Positions 62,176 through 64,000 of a stretch of 64,000 nt of DNA are shown here, in pieces (position 1 is the stretch's first letter; each line of letters starts with the position of its first letter). The DNA is taken from the NCBI GenBank assembly GCA_026710655.1, contig JAPOQN010000013.1:1-64000 (forward strand), in the 5' to 3' direction. This DNA is from Chloroflexota bacterium. GTDB taxonomy: Bacteria; Chloroflexota; Dehalococcoidia; Tepidiformales; Tepidiformaceae. Under the pieces are notes generated by a model, which worked only from the letters and a program-made list of their open reading frames with translations, was not told the DNA's origin and made no database searches. Both the position numbers and the translations under genes were made by a program.

Positions 62176-64000
62176 CTACTCCGCCGGGGCGCTCCCGTTC
62201 GAGCTGCCGTTCAGCGGCAACTCGGCCTGCGCGCGCTCTTCGCTGCGCCGGCGTGAGTCGCCCGGGTCGAAGTTGGCGATGCTGGCCACGCGGTCGGTCT
62301 CGCCCACCTTCATCACGGTCACGCCCTGCGTGTTGCGACCGAGCAGGCTGATCGAGTCGACCTTCGTGCGGATGAGGATGCCGTCTTCCGAGACGAGCAT
62401 CAGCTCCTGGTTCGGAGCCACCATCCGCACCGCCGCCACGTTCCCGGTCTTGGGCGTGATGTTGAGCGTGCGCACGCCCTGGCCCCCGCGACCCTTCACC
62501 GGGTACTGCTCCATCTCCGTGCGCTTGCCGAAGCCTCGCTCCGTGATCACCACCAGTTGTTCCGGTTGGGCGGCCTCGGGGTGAACCGCCTCCGCGCCCA
62601 CGACGTAGGCGTCGCCCTTCAGCTTCAGGCCGCGCACGCCGCCGCTCACGCGGCTCGCGCTCCGCAGCTCCCTGACCCCGAAGCGGATCGCCTGCCCGTC
62701 GCTCGAAACGAGCACCACATCGCTCGCCTCCGAGGCCAGCCGCGCCGCGATCAGCTCGTCCCCGTCGTCGAGGCGCATCGCGATCTTCCCGTTGCGGCGC
62801 ACCTCCTCGAACTCCTTCAGCGGCGTCTTCTTGGCCTGCCCCTGGCGTGTCGCCAGCACCATGAAGTCGTGCTCGTAGTCCTTCACCACCACGATCGTCG
62901 TGACCCGCTCCTGCTGGTCCATCTCGACCAGGTTCGTGATGAACGTGCCCCGCGCTTGCTTCTTCGAGTCGGGGATGTCGTAGGCGCGCAGGTGGTAGAC
63001 CTTCCCCTGGTCGGTGAAGAAGAGGATGTTGTCGTGGGTGTCGCCCACGACCAGCTTCATCACCGCGTCCTCGTCGCGAACGGCCGCCCCCCGGCTGCCC
63101 TGCCCGCCCCGCCGCTGCGTGCGGAACTCCTCCAGCTTTGTGCGCTTCACGTAGTTGCGCCGGCTGAGCGTCATCACGCTCTCTTCGTGCGCTACCAGGT
63201 CTTCCTCGCGGAAGCTTTCCGGGTCGCCCTCGACGATCTCCGTCCGGCGACCGTTGCCGTACTCGTCCCGCAACTCCGTCAGGTCGTCCTTGATGAGGAA
63301 GTCGATCTTGCGTGGGTTCGCGAGCAGGTCCTCCAGGTAGGCGATGCGCTCGATCAGCTCCTGGTGCTCGTCCTGCAGCTGCTGCCGTTCGAGCGCGGCC
63401 AGGCGCCGCAGCTGCATGTCGAGGATGGCGCGCGCCTGCACTTCCGAGAACTCGAACGGCTCCGCCTGCAGCAGCCCCAGTGCCGCCGTCGCCGACTCCG
63501 CCCCGCGGATGGTTGCAATGACCTGGTCGAGCAGATCGATGGCCCGCAGCAGACCGGTGAGGATGTGCTCGCGCTCCTGCGCCTTCTGCAGCTGGTGCTC
63601 GCTGCGACGCCGCAGCACCTCGCGGCGGTGGTCGAGGAACAGGTCGAGTGCCCGCTTCAAGCCCACCCGCCGCGGCGCCCCGTCGACGATCGCCATCATG
63701 TTGATCGCGAACGTCGAGCGCATGGCTGTGTGCTTGTAGAGCAGGTTCTTGACCTGCTGCGCCGACCCCTCGCGCTTCAGCTCGATCACGACGCGCATGC
63801 CGTCGCGGTCGCTCTCGTCGCGCAGGTCGGCGATGCCTTCGATCTTCTTCTCGCGCACGAGGTTCGCGATCTTCTCGATCAGCGTGGCCTTGTTCACCTG
63901 GTAGGGCAGCTCCGTGATGATGATCTGCGTCCGCCCCCGGCTCCCCTCCTCCACCGACGTGCGCGCGTGCATCGTGACCCGCCCGTGGCCCTCGCCGTAG
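62176..64000 (-). CDS. gyrA: DNA gyrase subunit A, C-terminal part
   Basis: The last 607 or so residues of GyrA; the start and the active-site Tyr lie beyond the window. Visible: IIITELPYQVNKATLIEKIA, FAINMMAIVDGAPRRVGLKR, the coiled coil (REVLRRRSEHQLQKAQEREH), EFSEVQARAILDMQLRRLAA, and the six-bladed C-terminal domain. The GyrA box QRRGGQGSRG marks it as gyrase, not topoisomerase IV. The end is a short acidic/Ser-rich tail. Convergent with dapB. Confidence 0.95.
   Translation of the reverse strand, partial: YGEGHGRVTMHARTSVEEGSRGRTQIIITELPYQVNKATLIEKIANLVREKKIEGIADLRDESDRDGMRVVIELKREGSAQQVKNLLYKHTAMRSTFAINMMAIVDGAPRRVGLKRALDLFLDHRREVLRRRSEHQLQKAQEREHILTGLLRAIDLLDQVIATIRGAESATAALGLLQAEPFEFSEVQARAILDMQLRRLAALERQQLQDEHQELIERIAYLEDLLANPRKIDFLIKDDLTELRDEYGNGRRTEIVEGDPESFREEDLVAHEESVMTLSRRNYVKRTKLEEFRTQRRGGQGSRGAAVRDEDAVMKLVVGDTHDNILFFTDQGKVYHLRAYDIPDSKKQARGTFITNLVEMDQQERVTTIVVVKDYEHDFMVLATRQGQAKKTPLKEFEEVRRNGKIAMRLDDGDELIAARLASEASDVVLVSSDGQAIRFGVRELRSASRVSGGVRGLKLKGDAYVVGAEAVHPEAAQPEQLVVITERGFGKRTEMEQYPVKGRGGQGVRTLNITPKTGNVAAVRMVAPNQELMLVSEDGILIRTKVDSISLLGRNTQGVTVMKVGETDRVASIANFDPGDSRRRSEERAQAELPLNGSSNGSAPAE

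Overview
The window reads as a high-GC chromosome of a Chloroflexota bacterium, most likely Dehalococcoidia and SAR202-like. This is inferred from gene content, not from a marker tree. The basis is: several lipoproteins with a Cys-Gly-Gly lipobox followed by Thr/Pro/Ala-rich linkers; an HspR-controlled heat-shock set; and an oxidative gene cluster with three tandem LLM flavin monooxygenase-like genes, two Rieske oxygenases and three SDRs, a kind of paralogue expansion known from SAR202 genomes. Genes are tightly packed with many 4-base overlaps. No rRNA, tRNA, CRISPR array, transposase or integrase was seen.

Layout. 1-1.4 kb: end of tuf, then rpmG, secE, nusG; the usual rplK does not follow. 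1.5-4.3 kb: secreted or envelope proteins (a duplicated lipoprotein, a DsbA-like thiol oxidoreductase and a His-rich membrane protein). 4.4-6.5 kb: small accessory genes (DUF1640-like, HigA-like, two small unknowns) around an alpha/beta hydrolase. 6.5-11.7 kb: mutM, sufE-sseA, an M16 peptidase and ruvB. 11.9-15.3 kb: a secreted Excalibur-type protein, a Cys-rich HTH regulator behind a LexA-like palindrome, htpX, a Nudix hydrolase and a SnoaL-like protein. 15.3-29.8 kb: the oxidative/catabolic cluster, interrupted by three small unknown genes and by siroheme genes (SUMT-HemD fusion plus CbiX/SirB). 29.9-32.7 kb: a CAP-domain secreted protein and an MFS exporter. 32.8-36.7 kb: a dnaJ-hspR-clp heat-shock operon with a clear promoter. 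37-41 kb: usp, two TrkA-type genes, pheA and a DUF3179 lipoprotein. 41.1-48.1 kb: a DUF1640-like gene, an ABC-2 exporter, a hydrolase, Tat-exported PhoX behind a PHO-box-like array, and an HExxH lipoprotein. 48-53.6 kb: three amidohydrolase/peptidase genes and a YkgJ cysteine-cluster gene. 54.4-64 kb: leuA, a lipoprotein apparently started at AUA, an RHH regulator, a HicA-like/HTH pair, a second ABC-2 exporter, a methyltransferase, a TPR protein, dapB and the 3' part of gyrA.

The most striking item is the DUF3179 lipoprotein at 39800-40990. Its frame is interrupted by a single in-frame TGA exactly where the family has the first Cys of its C-P-L-C motif. A perfect 7-bp hairpin with a GU-containing loop starts 13 bases after the TGA, as expected for a bacterial SECIS. 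I read it as a selenoprotein with a Sec-Pro-Leu-Cys redox motif, in a family I do not know to contain selenocysteine.

Other points worth attention: an operator/promoter with two GTTG-N8-CAAC sites on a HicA-like toxin-antitoxin-type operon; a 36-bp direct repeat at the 3' end of mutM flanking a 0.7-kb cassette of two small genes, one of which has a paralogue 47 kb away with the same upstream element; a PHO-box-like repeat array before phoX; and recurring CCA-rich tracts at gene ends.
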